The notes beneath the pieces were generated by a model. It saw only the letters and a program-made list of their open reading frames with translations. It had not been told where the DNA came from and made no database searches. From positions 32,555-96,554 of the IMG/VR virus record IMGVR_UViG_3300025030_000060: a stretch of 64,000 nt of DNA. One strand, 5' to 3'. Source of the DNA: a virus. Of the stretch, positions 42,067 to 51,024 are shown piece by piece. The position numbers were made by a program, and so were the translations under genes. Every line of letters starts with the position of its first letter. The stretch's first letter is position 1.

Positions 42067-42747
42067 CTACATCCCTCTCTGCTTTCTGATCTTCATCGAC
42101 TTGGCGCGGTGGACCTTCGCCGCCCCGGTGAAGGCCCTCATGCGGGCTTTCTTCAAGCCCGCCCGCTGGATCGCGGTGATCTTCTTCGGCCTGCCGATGC
42201 GCTTGCGCTTCAGCACGACTTTGCCGGATCGGACGACCTTGACGATGGACTCCAGAACCATGTCGCCGCCGACCGCGTAGTTGGCGATGATCTCGTCGTC
42301 GTCCATGGTCGTGCCACTCATCTTCTCGGAGAGGAACGCCCCGAGGGTCGCCCCTGCGGCGTCGTCTTCGTCGTCAACGAAGGATGCGACGTTGCCGGAG
42401 TCGGCACCCAGGGAGATGAAAGCGTCGGCCACGCCCTGGAGCAGTTCGTTCAGGAAGTCCTGCTCGTCGTCGGAGATGTCCTGATCCTCATCGGCATCGG
42501 CCATCAGGAAAGCGCCCGCTTCGAGAGCGGCATAACTGAAGTCGCCTCCCTCGACAAACGCCAGAGCAAGAGCCATTGCCGCGCTACGGGTCTGACTCCC
42601 CGAAAAGTCCCCCATCAGGGAGTTGTCGGGCGCGGCGGCTTCAAGAATGGTCGTTCCCGGTCTCAGTGCCATCGACCCTACCCCCAGGAAGGATTCCTCT
42701 TCGTGCGGCTGGTGTGCGTAATAGTTGAATTCTGCGCGTTCGCTCAT
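42067..42747 (-). CDS. prohead core / internal protein with cleavage motifs
   Basis: 226 aa. An early TILE-AA motif (after E36) would release an acidic middle (DADEDQDISDDEQDF; FVDDEDDAAG). MVLE-SI (about residue 163) would release a strongly basic C-terminus (KRKRIGRPKKITAIQRAGL, then KKARMRAF). An acidic core joined to a basic tail by cleavage sites is the build of T4-like core and internal proteins. Its place inside the tail gene block is unusual. Partner of the protease at 1877-2893. Confidence 0.6.
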   Translation of the reverse strand: MSERAEFNYYAHQPHEEESFLGVGSMALRPGTTILEAAAPDNSLMGDFSGSQTRSAAMALALAFVEGGDFSYAALEAGAFLMADADEDQDISDDEQDFLNELLQGVADAFISLGADSGNVASFVDDEDDAAGATLGAFLSEKMSGTTMDDDEIIANYAVGGDMVLESIVKVVRSGKVVLKRKRIGRPKKITAIQRAGLKKARMRAFTGAAKVHRAKSMKIRKQRGM

Positions 42748-42783
42748 CTTATCTATCCTCCTGCGGGAAGGTCATGGGTTGGC

Positions 42784-43257
42784 TTAGACTGCTGCGGGCA
42801 GCACGATGGTGGAAACCGATATGGCCCCGGTACCTGCGCCCACGGCAGCGGTCAGGGTGACAAGCAGCGCCTTGGCTGCCGTTAAGGTCCCGGCGAGGAC
42901 GAAGACCGAACCGGCTGCCGCATCCACGAGCAGGGTATTCGCCGCGAACTTGTTGGCAGTGTCCGTCTCTCCGACGATGACTACCGGTTGATTGCCGCCA
43001 GCGTCCGCGAACGCTTCGGTGACGGTGATGATGATGAGCGCCACGCGGGCGTCGTCGGCGTCGGCGGCGAGCAGGGTTTTGGCTCCGTTGTCGGTCTTGA
43101 TGTAGGCGGCGGAAGCCCCCAGGCCAGCAGTCAGCAGCAGGGCAACTCCGGCACTGTTCATATCCATGATCCCCTGCATCTCCACGACCGCCGAATTCAG
43201 TTCTGCGACGTCAAGAGGGTAGGGAAGTGCGTTGCCTCCGGTAATCAGTTTTTCCAT
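42784..43257 (-). CDS. head decoration or structural protein candidate
   Basis: 157 aa, Ala/Val/Thr-rich and hydrophobic beta-like (VIVGETDTANKF; VFVLAGTLTAAKALLV). Low charge and regular strands fit a small capsid decoration or head-fibre protein. No motif supports this further. Confidence 0.4.
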   Translation of the reverse strand: MEKLITGGNALPYPLDVAELNSAVVEMQGIMDMNSAGVALLLTAGLGASAAYIKTDNGAKTLLAADADDARVALIIITVTEAFADAGGNQPVVIVGETDTANKFAANTLLVDAAAGSVFVLAGTLTAAKALLVTLTAAVGAGTGAISVSTIVLPAAV

Positions 43258-43296
43258 TGTCCTTCTCCTTTAAAGTTGAATTCGTGTTTTACACGG

Positions 43297-45006
43297 TTAT
43301 TTGATGTAGCGCGGCTGACCGGCGATTCTGCGGGCGCTGCCGGTGGGGCAGATGTACCACGTTACCAGCCAAAGGTCTATCTCGATCTGCTCCACGGTGA
43401 GGACGTACTCCTTGTCGCCGTCTTCGGGGTCGCGGGGTTTCACGAGCGCCCCGGAAGTGACCATCTCGTCAAGAATCTCCTTGGTCATGGATGTCAGGCC
43501 GGAGAAGGTAAGTCCGTCCGGTTCAAACTTCAGTGCTGCGGCTCCCTGGTAGAACCTGTGGGCGATGTAGTTGTCGATGTCCACAACCCAGGCAAACCGG
43601 CTGTAGTCCTCTTTGAAGTACAGGGAAAGGTCGTCGTCTATGACCGCCCCTCCAGATCCCCCCGCGACTACCGGATTGATCCTCGCGCTGTAAAGCGCAT
43701 CCCGGTCGGGCGCGTCTTCCTCGTGCAGGGGCTTCACACCCGTGCGGGTGAGCATGGCGCGATTCGCACCTGCCGCTGCGAAGTGGACACCCGGAGTCGA
43801 CCCGGAGAAGATCGCTTCCCCCCGGCACTTGGCCGCTACCTTGTCGCCGGAAACACCCCATACCATCGGCCCGCCATAGGTCGGGTCGTTGGCTTCGAAC
43901 GGCGAGTAGGTGACGCGGGCATTGCGGCTGGCAAGCCCTGTGCCTTTCAACCACTCGATTGCTTGAGCGGAGGTGAGTGCCGGGGATACGTCGAAGTAGC
44001 AGGCGGACCGCCTTTTGTCGGCAACGTCGATCATGTTGGCGAGTGCATCGGCGTCGTAGAGCCCCGCAGCAAACATGTGGTTCGCTGCGAAGGTCTCGTT
44101 CCTGAACAGGTCCCAGGCTGCATTCCAGTCGGCGGTGACGGGCTCGCCGCCGTTGGTGCCACCGGTGAACGTGGTCTTGGTGATCCCTTTCAGACCGGTG
44201 AGAACCGTAGCCCATGTCTCGTCCTCATCGAAGTTCGCCCTGAAGCGCGTGGACTGCTGCTCAAGAACGGTTTCGATATAGGCCGGGAGCCCCATGTCAT
44301 CCCTGTCGAAGGGGTCCACGCCGACAAGGTAGGTTTCAAGCAGGTACTCGGTGCCGTCCTTGTCCTCGTCGTAGAAGTTGATGGTGAATCGCTCATCGTA
44401 CTGGCCGTCGTAGACTTTCCAGCGGACGGTCGGGATTGCCAAGGTCGGGTCGGCATCGGTGGCAATGTGCGCGGCGATGCAGATCAGGCGTCCCCCAGCG
44501 ACTGTGACGATATCGTTGACCGCGTAGACCACTGCGGTATCGTATGCGCCCTTGTCCGTCACCACATTGGCAACCTCGAAGGAACGGTTGACGGAGGGGT
44601 CGCCGTCCACCGGCCAAACCTGGAGAAAATTGCCCGCCCCGATGGACAATACGGTGTTGTGGGTATTGGCCGCCGTGGTGTCCGCCCCGTCAACCGTAGC
44701 GAAAGCCAGCGACGGGAACCGGTAATCCTCGTTGACGACCCGGACCACGTTGCAGTAAAGCAGTTCTTTTAGCGCGTCGTTGACGTGCCGGAGCCCTTCG
44801 GCCCCTGCCGCTTTCTTGGGGAGCGCCTTGCCGAACAATTTTTCCAGGGTAGATGCCAGCGTGCGAATGACCGTGAAGGGCTTCCCCTTGCTCGCCATTA
44901 CAGCCGATGCTCCGTTGGAGATAGGCCCGCCCCCTGTTTTCGTGGTCGCGCTGGCATCGGTACGCAGAATGGTGATGTCTGCGGCATTGGTTATGACTTG
45001 CTTCAT
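43297..45006 (-). CDS. tail sheath protein
   Basis: 569 aa. The C-terminal part (about 340-560) has the sheath core: LARYSP-like ARVTYSPFEANDPTYGGPMVWG, then RINPVVAGGSGG, VVDIDNYIAHRFYQG and the C-terminal handshake region. The size is right for a myovirus sheath. It sits between the 162-aa protein and the head decoration candidate. It contracts around the tube on infection. Confidence 0.8.
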   Translation of the reverse strand: MKQVITNAADITILRTDASATTKTGGGPISNGASAVMASKGKPFTVIRTLASTLEKLFGKALPKKAAGAEGLRHVNDALKELLYCNVVRVVNEDYRFPSLAFATVDGADTTAANTHNTVLSIGAGNFLQVWPVDGDPSVNRSFEVANVVTDKGAYDTAVVYAVNDIVTVAGGRLICIAAHIATDADPTLAIPTVRWKVYDGQYDERFTINFYDEDKDGTEYLLETYLVGVDPFDRDDMGLPAYIETVLEQQSTRFRANFDEDETWATVLTGLKGITKTTFTGGTNGGEPVTADWNAAWDLFRNETFAANHMFAAGLYDADALANMIDVADKRRSACYFDVSPALTSAQAIEWLKGTGLASRNARVTYSPFEANDPTYGGPMVWGVSGDKVAAKCRGEAIFSGSTPGVHFAAAGANRAMLTRTGVKPLHEEDAPDRDALYSARINPVVAGGSGGAVIDDDLSLYFKEDYSRFAWVVDIDNYIAHRFYQGAAALKFEPDGLTFSGLTSMTKEILDEMVTSGALVKPRDPEDGDKEYVLTVEQIEIDLWLVTWYICPTGSARRIAGQPRYIK

Positions 45007-45491
45007 TTCTTGCCTCCGGGAGTTTTGGCAGGCTTATCAGCTTTCTTCGCCGGGATCAGGTTGCCGCCGCCCTTTTTGGCCGGTTTGGGTGTTTCCGGTG
45101 CCGCCTGCTGTGCCGGTACTTCGGCAACTTCGGCAACGATGGGGGCCTCTTCGACGGCGGGGGCATCCGAGAGCAGCCCGATGGAGCGCAGATGCTGTTC
45201 GATGGTGATGCTCGGCGCTTCGGTCTCCTGATCGTCCACGTTGATATCCAGAACCGTCTTGTCCGTGATGGTCGCCGCGACGCTTGAGGCTGCCGGGGCT
45301 GGCCCCGCATCAGCCGCATCTTTCACCATCACTACGGCGGGATGGTGCGTGCGGAGATAGCGTTCCACGTTGTCCACAAGCGAATCCGGGACCAGCAGCG
45401 TGGTTTCTTTATTGCCGGGGAGGTCCAGTTCGAACCGCGAGTAAAGCCGACGTAGCCTGCTGCAACTGTTGTTGGTGAAAGCGACCTTCAT
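45003..45491 (-). CDS. structural protein with Pro/Ala-rich tail, upstream of sheath
   Basis: 162 aa. A short folded N-terminus (FELDLPGNKETTLLVPDSLV) is followed by a flexible Ala/Pro/Glu and then Lys-rich tail (PAKKADKPAKTPGGKK). It overlaps the sheath start by 4 bases, like the small gene that precedes sheath in Mu-type phages. Role unknown. Confidence 0.5.
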   Translation of the reverse strand: MKVAFTNNSCSRLRRLYSRFELDLPGNKETTLLVPDSLVDNVERYLRTHHPAVVMVKDAADAGPAPAASSVAATITDKTVLDINVDDQETEAPSITIEQHLRSIGLLSDAPAVEEAPIVAEVAEVPAQQAAPETPKPAKKGGGNLIPAKKADKPAKTPGGKK

Positions 45492-45510
45492 GGAAGCTCC
45501 TTTAAAGAGA

Positions 45511-45533
45511 GGGCGGCCCTTTCAGACCGCCCC
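45511..45533 (-). terminator. hairpin after major capsid gene (terminator or attenuator)
   Basis: Minus strand: GGGCGG pairs with CCGCCC around a short loop, followed by TCTCTTT. It lies between the capsid stop and the next gene's ribosome binding site (AAAGGAG), so it may lower downstream expression relative to capsid rather than stop it. Confidence 0.55.
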
Positions 45534-45559
45534 TTCATTGTCCCGTTCCCGTGCCACGC

Positions 45560-47170
45560 TTACGCGGCAGGGATGAGTTTCAGTTCCATGATGTAATCGC
45601 GTCCGTTGAACTGCTGGAGGTCGCGGTAGGACAACTCCCAGAGGGTGTTGTTGTACTTCAGATCACCCAGGACGCCGTGCTTGAAGGCAATGGCCGGGAT
45701 CGCATCGCCGCCGATGTAGGCCGCTTCGCAGATGTTGCGCCCCTTGGCGAAGCAGAGGCTGGAGTAGTCGGCCCGCTGCGGATCTTCATAGAGGTCCCAC
45801 ATGCCGAACAGTCGCCCGACGTAGTGCGGCTGCGGGATCTGCGCGTAGCCGGGGGCCGGATCGAAGTGCGGGGAACGCATCGACTTCATGATGGCGCAGG
45901 TCTTCAGGTCGGCCACGATGCCGACAAGGCCGGAGACGCCGTTCGCGTTCAGCAGGGTCGAGGAGATGGTGAGAAGCGTGGTTCTCAGGGTCTCGTAGTA
46001 GTCCTGCATGTTGACGCCGGTTTCCGGGATGGTGTAGGTCCAGCTTTCGGACCCCTTCATGTAGAAGTACAGGTCGTGCAGATGCTTGCGGTCCTTGTCG
46101 GCGGCGAGCAGGTTCTTCATGGCAAGGGTCGCCATGTTGTCCACGTTCACATTGAACTCCCGGCGCATGCCCCAGAGTGCCTGGAGGGTCGTGCTCGCGG
46201 TGATCGCCGACTCGTGCGGGTAGACGGTGTAGCTGTCCATCTCGTGGTTGATCGACGGGATGAGCTGCGGGGCCTTCTCGATGTCCACGTCGAAGGCGAC
46301 ATGCACGGGGATCAGGTTGGCCGGTGCGACGCTGAAGACCGGATGGATGACGCCGTTGACATAATCCACGGTGCCGGACACGACTACGGCGGTCTCGCCG
46401 ACCTTGAAGTTGCCGGTCAGGTAGCCGTTGCCGTCGTCCTGGCCCACGGGGTTCCCGTCGTGCAGGATGCGAACCCGCTTTTTCTTCATCGGGTAGGCAC
46501 CGCCGAACTTGTCGGTGGAAACGAAATCGAATTCGTCGGCGAGGCCCCTCTTGGCACCGTCGCCCGCGATGGTCAGGTGGCGCTGGTCCATGGAACTGTA
46601 CTGGCCTGTGTAGTCCCACTGGATGCGGTCGCCCTTGGTGAGGTCGCCGAAGGTGGACCCTGCCGTCTTCCAAACGCGGAAGATTTCGGACTGGTTGAAC
46701 TGGCCGGGGATGTAGCCGATCATGTTGGAGGTGATCGACTGGAGCATGGTCGGCAGCACCAGGGCAATCATGCGGTTACGCATGAGCGACTGGTTGGAAT
46801 CCTGCGTGTTCATGGTCGCCGCGCTTTCGAGGATCAGGCCAGAACGGGACGTGTGCGCGGGCGCTCCCAAGACGTTCTGGATGGCGGTGTAGGCCGATGC
46901 CAGCAGATCATCCCCCGGCATGCGGTTGCGCTGCCTGCAAAATGCGCGGACTGCGTTGGAGGCGGTCGCCAGCACCATGCCTGCATCCGGGCCGCACCCT
47001 TCAAAAATGGTGTGCGGAACCGCTGCGTTGAGAGCGTCCGTCCTTGCGGCCTTCTCCAGGATGAATTTGCCGGTGCTTTCGTCAATCACCGGTTTGATGA
47101 GCGCATCCTTCATGTGCTGCGCTTTCTCGGTGACATCCGTCACCAGAGCTTGGTACGCTTCGGTACTCAT
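45560..47170 (-). CDS. major capsid protein (gp23-like), with N-terminal propeptide
   Basis: 536 aa. Conserved capsid features: ALVLPTMLQSITSNMIGYIP and FGDLTKGDRIQWDYTGQYSSMDQ. GLILE-SAATMNTQ places a maturation-protease cut after E115, which would leave 421 aa, close to the mature size of T4-like capsid proteins. Earlier ILE-K and IFE-G motifs (E39, E57) could be extra cuts in the propeptide. An 80-base leader carries the late element at 47251-47280; the ribosome binding site is AAAGGAGAGCCCC. Confidence 0.85.
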   Translation of the reverse strand: MSTEAYQALVTDVTEKAQHMKDALIKPVIDESTGKFILEKAARTDALNAAVPHTIFEGCGPDAGMVLATASNAVRAFCRQRNRMPGDDLLASAYTAIQNVLGAPAHTSRSGLILESAATMNTQDSNQSLMRNRMIALVLPTMLQSITSNMIGYIPGQFNQSEIFRVWKTAGSTFGDLTKGDRIQWDYTGQYSSMDQRHLTIAGDGAKRGLADEFDFVSTDKFGGAYPMKKKRVRILHDGNPVGQDDGNGYLTGNFKVGETAVVVSGTVDYVNGVIHPVFSVAPANLIPVHVAFDVDIEKAPQLIPSINHEMDSYTVYPHESAITASTTLQALWGMRREFNVNVDNMATLAMKNLLAADKDRKHLHDLYFYMKGSESWTYTIPETGVNMQDYYETLRTTLLTISSTLLNANGVSGLVGIVADLKTCAIMKSMRSPHFDPAPGYAQIPQPHYVGRLFGMWDLYEDPQRADYSSLCFAKGRNICEAAYIGGDAIPAIAFKHGVLGDLKYNNTLWELSYRDLQQFNGRDYIMELKLIPAA

Positions 47171-47250
47171 GGGGCTCTCCTTTTTCCTTGTATTAGTGTT
47201 GTCGCATCAAAGCAGTAGATATTGGCGACAACAATACGGAGAAAGGAAAA

Positions 47251-47280
47251 GCTTAGAAAGGGTATATAAGGGTATTATTG
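47251..47280 (-). promoter_or_regulatory. candidate late-promoter element upstream of major capsid gene
   Basis: Minus strand: CAATAATACC, 6-bp spacer, TACCCTTTCTAA, 24 of 30 positions identical to the portal element at 4623-4652. It overlaps the stop codon of the 47275-47463 gene and leaves an 80-base leader before the capsid start. Found only before the two head genes in the window. Confidence 0.5.
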
Positions 47281-47463
47281 AGGATTTGGGGATTGATCTA
47301 GGAGGGATGTGGCTTTCTTGCTGACTTCGATGTCATAGAGGCGTGCCAGTTCTTCGCGCTTTGCTGCGCTCATAGGTTTTGATTTCCTGCCATGAACGGG
47401 GTTTCCTGTGTTCTGCTCCAGGCTTCTTCTGTAGGCATCGCGCCCTATGCCTTTATCTTGCAT
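47275..47463 (-). CDS. small basic hypothetical protein
   Basis: 62 aa, Arg/Lys-rich helical protein between spike-side genes and the capsid gene. Its 3' end lies on the late-promoter element, so it belongs to the upstream transcript. Function unknown. Confidence 0.5.
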   Translation of the reverse strand: MQDKGIGRDAYRRSLEQNTGNPVHGRKSKPMSAAKREELARLYDIEVSKKATSLLDQSPNPQ

Positions 47464-47471
47464 GGCACCCC

Positions 47472-47699
47472 CTATTTCACCTTGCCCGTGATTATGCCCG
47501 CTCCAGCTCCACCGGTGTCATGCGTTAGAGATACCAGTTCGGAATGCCCGACGATCTCGGCAACGATGGCGATGGAGTCGGCGAGAAGCAGGGCCTCCCG
47601 GTAGGCGATGGTGTTGGCGGGGTCACTGCTTTGCGGGGAGGGTACCGCATCCATAGCGGCCTGCCTCAGTTGTGCCAGTCGGTTTGCGTCGAGGGCCAT
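47472..47699 (-). CDS. small hypothetical protein
   Basis: 75 aa, mostly helical with a Gly-rich end (DTGGAGAGIITGKVK). Closely packed behind the spike gene. No family recognised; may be a small baseplate or head accessory protein. Confidence 0.5.
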   Translation of the reverse strand: MALDANRLAQLRQAAMDAVPSPQSSDPANTIAYREALLLADSIAIVAEIVGHSELVSLTHDTGGAGAGIITGKVK

Positions 47700-47708
47700 G
47701 CCTTGCTC

Positions 47709-48446
47709 CTACAGGGTTGATTTGACGTTGCTCGATACCATGGGGTGTGGTTGCCCGCTCCAGCAGCAAAGGCAGTACCCGTTGACGTTGCCTTTGGGGT
47801 CGCCCGTGCCGCCATCGTGGTCTATCCCTTCCATGGCCGTGGTCGTCTGCGCCCCTGTGATCCTCACGTCTTCCAGCCCGCTTGCTGATCGGTACACGTC
47901 GCCCTCAACATGGAAAATCATGTCACCGTCCTTGGTGATGGTGAATTCCGTGCCAGTAGCCTTCTGAACGACGTTATAGGAGCCGTCCTTATTGACCGCT
48001 ATCATGACCCCATGAAGGGTCGTAACGGCGTCTTCGCCGTAGACATGCGCGGGCTGCGCGGGCTCATCGCCGGTCCTGGCATGAACGTATGCATCCGGCC
48101 CTGCAAACGTCTCGTGGGGCAAGCTCGGCACATTCTCCGGGGCATAGTGGACGCTGCCGGTTATCCGGGGGCGGCGTGAATCGCCCATGTAAGGGAAGTC
48201 GACCCAAACAAGGTCGCCTTTCTTCACCGGGACGAATGAGCCGTCATTGGGTCGTGCGCCGATAGGCAGCTTATATTCCGCCCAAGGGAGGTCTTTGACG
48301 GGGGTGTTGTCGAAGATACCGTAGACCCGAACTTGGACCAAAAGCAGCTTTTTCGGGTCGTCCTTCCCTTCGGTTTCCACGATGCCGACGCACTCCCGGT
48401 ATATTCGATCGTTACGCTTCCCGTGGTCTCTCATGTCCCCGCTCAT
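47709..48446 (-). CDS. baseplate central spike, gp5/gpV-like OB-fold protein
   Basis: 245 aa. The N-terminal region (KLLLVQVRVYGIFDNTP, then YKLPIGARPNDGSFVPVKKG and VDFPYMGDSRRPRITG) matches the OB-fold domain of tail spike/gp5 proteins. Regular short beta repeats follow (GSYNVVQKATGTEFTITKDG) and a Cys/His-containing end (CLCCWSGQPHP) may cap the tip like PAAR. No lysozyme domain is present; the SLT protein may supply it. It pierces the outer membrane. Confidence 0.75.
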   Translation of the reverse strand: MSGDMRDHGKRNDRIYRECVGIVETEGKDDPKKLLLVQVRVYGIFDNTPVKDLPWAEYKLPIGARPNDGSFVPVKKGDLVWVDFPYMGDSRRPRITGSVHYAPENVPSLPHETFAGPDAYVHARTGDEPAQPAHVYGEDAVTTLHGVMIAVNKDGSYNVVQKATGTEFTITKDGDMIFHVEGDVYRSASGLEDVRITGAQTTTAMEGIDHDGGTGDPKGNVNGYCLCCWSGQPHPMVSSNVKSTL

Positions 48447-48449
48447 AGT

Positions 48450-49442
48450 TTAATTCCTTATGCCGGAGACTTGGCAGAAGTATGACTGCGGACTCCATGA
48501 GTGCGCTACCATCCCTATGACGACCTTGGCCGGAAGGCTTTCGTCAATTGGCATGTCGGCGCGTTCGGTGTTCCACTCCAGCCCGAGAGTAAGGCCGGGG
48601 AGTAGCGCCCCGTTGCCAGCCGTACTGAAGTCGATGACGGGTTTTGAGATCTCAGTGAGGTTGTCGATGCTCGCCTTGGATGCCGACGTAAACTCGGTCG
48701 GGGCCTTCGGGAAACGGCTGGACTTCTGGAACCCCTCAACCATGTCCCATCCAACGTAGTTACGCTCGGTCAAATCCTGTATGATGCCTTCGGTGTTCGG
48801 CCTGGAGTATACGATGACCTTGTTCTCCTTGCGCGAATCGTTGTGGCTGTATACCATCTCTGGCGCTGCGCTGTAAAGCTCTTTCAGTTTCCTGAACACG
48901 ATCTGGCCCCTTTGCCAGAAGCAGACCGCACCATGTTCCTGCGCCATCTGCCGGAGCATCTTTGAAGGGCGCATGGCAGGCAAAAGGTGATAATCGTTCG
49001 TGGCAGGGAATGATCCCACGTCGTATTTAAGTCCAGGGGCGAGTTTTTGAAGGACTGCCGACACTGATTTATGGCTGAAAACAATCGCTTCGCGGGCCGG
49101 GAGCTTCAGTTTGTAAACGCTTGCCTCTATGCAGTTGAAGGTGATCCACCGGTCGTTGATCGGCATGGTCAGGATGACAAAGCGGATTATCTTGTCCAGG
49201 CCATCACGCTGGAATCGGTCTGAAAGCACAACCTCAAGGACGTCTTTTGGTTTTACTCCCAGCTCGTCCCGGATGATTCGGTAATAATCATCTATGACAA
49301 ACATCAAGCGAGGCCCGGAAAGATCCGACGTTTCCACATAGGTGAGTTCCTTTAGGAACGATCTATCAAGGGGTTCAAACGGCTTATTGTCCCGGATAAT
49401 GGTAATTTTTTGGACCAATATGTCTTCTTGGTTTGCTGACAT
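48450..49442 (-). CDS. baseplate hub protein, gp27/gpD-like
   Basis: 330 aa. It lies directly upstream of the spike gene, as in P2 (D-V) and T4 (27-5). The segments DYYRIIRDELGVKPKDVLEV, then MRQMAQEHGAVCFW, are typical of the hub tube-like barrels on which the spike sits. Position makes the call. Confidence 0.7.
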   Translation of the reverse strand: MSANQEDILVQKITIIRDNKPFEPLDRSFLKELTYVETSDLSGPRLMFVIDDYYRIIRDELGVKPKDVLEVVLSDRFQRDGLDKIIRFVILTMPINDRWITFNCIEASVYKLKLPAREAIVFSHKSVSAVLQKLAPGLKYDVGSFPATNDYHLLPAMRPSKMLRQMAQEHGAVCFWQRGQIVFRKLKELYSAAPEMVYSHNDSRKENKVIVYSRPNTEGIIQDLTERNYVGWDMVEGFQKSSRFPKAPTEFTSASKASIDNLTEISKPVIDFSTAGNGALLPGLTLGLEWNTERADMPIDESLPAKVVIGMVAHSWSPQSYFCQVSGIRN

Positions 49443-49443
49443 G

Positions 49444-51024
49444 TCACCCCCTGACTAGTCGTTTACCTTTGACTTGCTTGCCAGTGATCTTCTTGCGCGA
49501 TTTTGCAACCACACTCAGGGTCACCGCCTCACTCACTACAGGGGTAGTGTCGCCAGATAGAGGGGTGATCCTGAGTTTGACCTGATATGTACCACTGGAT
49601 AACGCTGAGAGGTCAAGCGTGTGACTACCGGGGGATTCCGTGCCAACCGTTGTGTAGTTGGCTCCGTTGTCCGTTGAGTATGCTAGAGTGTAGTCGCGGT
49701 CTAACGTATCAACTGTGGTATATTCCACTATACCATTAACTGCAAAAGGGGTGGAGGTAAAACCAGTAAACGTCACAGGGGTGAGTGCTAAGGCCACAAT
49801 TGATGTCTTCCACTCATAGTACTGAAAGGGTTCATCATGATTCGCGTCGTTGTAGCTACCGTAATCCCACAGTGTCCAAGAACTCAGCGAATGCACTTCA
49901 GTTGGTCTTGATGACCCTGAAAAAGGCCAGAATGATACCGCCTCAACCGACGATTGCCCCGCGACTTCAGACATCATTGTAGATATACAAGCAGCATCAG
50001 CAGCGCTGGGAGCCTCAGACCATAATTCCCTGTAAAGCCCAAATTCGTCAATTCGTATTTTGGTTCCCGTACGTCCGGCGTTTGCAAGTGACGCGTTTAT
50101 TGTGGCGACGCCGGATACCACACTGTAAGTGCCTCCCGAAAGGTATGAGTGGGGCAAAATGTGCCCATCATAAATATTGTCCTTACCTTGTGTATGTAGG
50201 TAATCAATGAGGGCAGCAGCATTAGTGTAGGAGTGCGCGGATGTTAGGTCAACTTTGATATTATTCTGCCTTTCAGCAGGTAATGCGCCTTTGACTGCAT
50301 TGTAAACGAGTTCCTGCAACCGAGCAGTTTCAGCAATATAAGTAGTGTTCCCAAAAGCATCACCTTCATTCATCGGATCAATATGAATGTGCGAATAGTT
50401 CTGATAACGGTCAGCCAAAAATGCGGCTAATGGGGCGTTGAAGTAGTCCCAAACTGTCCCGCCGTAGCAAACCTCGGCCTGCAATAGTAAAGCATTTGCC
50501 GCCCATAAGTGGTTGAGGCTCATACTACCATAATCTATGTTGTAACTACCCCAATACCATGAAATGTACGGGATAGTCAGTACCAACTTTTGCCCGTAAT
50601 GCGCCGTGCGCTCAACAACTCGGTCCAGCACACTCCAATCGTAACTTTCGTCGGGTACAATCGGCCCTGTGTATGCTGTGCCATTACTAGGGGCGGACGT
50701 TATGAGCCGCATGAATTGGCCGGGAACCGCCCACTCACGAATCCATTTAATACCTAGTTCCGCGAATTTGCCATATGCCCAGTCAGTGTATCCGTTACCT
50801 AGTAACCACGGATACTGACGGCCCCATGTTGTCGCTAAAAGCCCTGCGTAACTATCGGGCTCATCGTCGTCATTGGTATAAGGAACTCCAGTTGCATATG
50901 ATTGCCCATACTGGTTTAAAAGAAATGTACCGTAACTGGTTGCATCCTCCATGCTTTCAGCATCGTTCTGACACATTTCCCCATAAGCGCGCGATCGTAA
51001 AAAATTTATTCCGAAATCCGCCAT
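49444..51024 (-). CDS. tail-associated glycoside hydrolase (clan GH-A-like)
   Basis: 526 aa. A TIM-barrel-like domain has IDPMNEGD (Glu220, acid/base after Asn) and KIRIDEFGLYR (Glu327, nucleophile), the pair typical of clan GH-A (GH5/GH39 and relatives). An Ig/FnIII-like C-terminal domain (about 415-505, VDTLDRDYTLAYSTDNGAN) ends in a basic tail. It sits between hub and fibre genes and has no signal peptide, so it is likely a virion depolymerase that cuts capsule, LPS or exopolysaccharide. Substrate cannot be told from the sequence. Confidence 0.7.
   Translation of the reverse strand: MADFGINFLRSRAYGEMCQNDAESMEDATSYGTFLLNQYGQSYATGVPYTNDDDEPDSYAGLLATTWGRQYPWLLGNGYTDWAYGKFAELGIKWIREWAVPGQFMRLITSAPSNGTAYTGPIVPDESYDWSVLDRVVERTAHYGQKLVLTIPYISWYWGSYNIDYGSMSLNHLWAANALLLQAEVCYGGTVWDYFNAPLAAFLADRYQNYSHIHIDPMNEGDAFGNTTYIAETARLQELVYNAVKGALPAERQNNIKVDLTSAHSYTNAAALIDYLHTQGKDNIYDGHILPHSYLSGGTYSVVSGVATINASLANAGRTGTKIRIDEFGLYRELWSEAPSAADAACISTMMSEVAGQSSVEAVSFWPFSGSSRPTEVHSLSSWTLWDYGSYNDANHDEPFQYYEWKTSIVALALTPVTFTGFTSTPFAVNGIVEYTTVDTLDRDYTLAYSTDNGANYTTVGTESPGSHTLDLSALSSGTYQVKLRITPLSGDTTPVVSEAVTLSVVAKSRKKITGKQVKGKRLVRG

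Noticed and set aside
43258-43296. CGTGT-AAA-ACACG hairpin after the 42784 neighbour as terminator
   Set aside because: The stem is 5 bp with no T-run; too weak to call.
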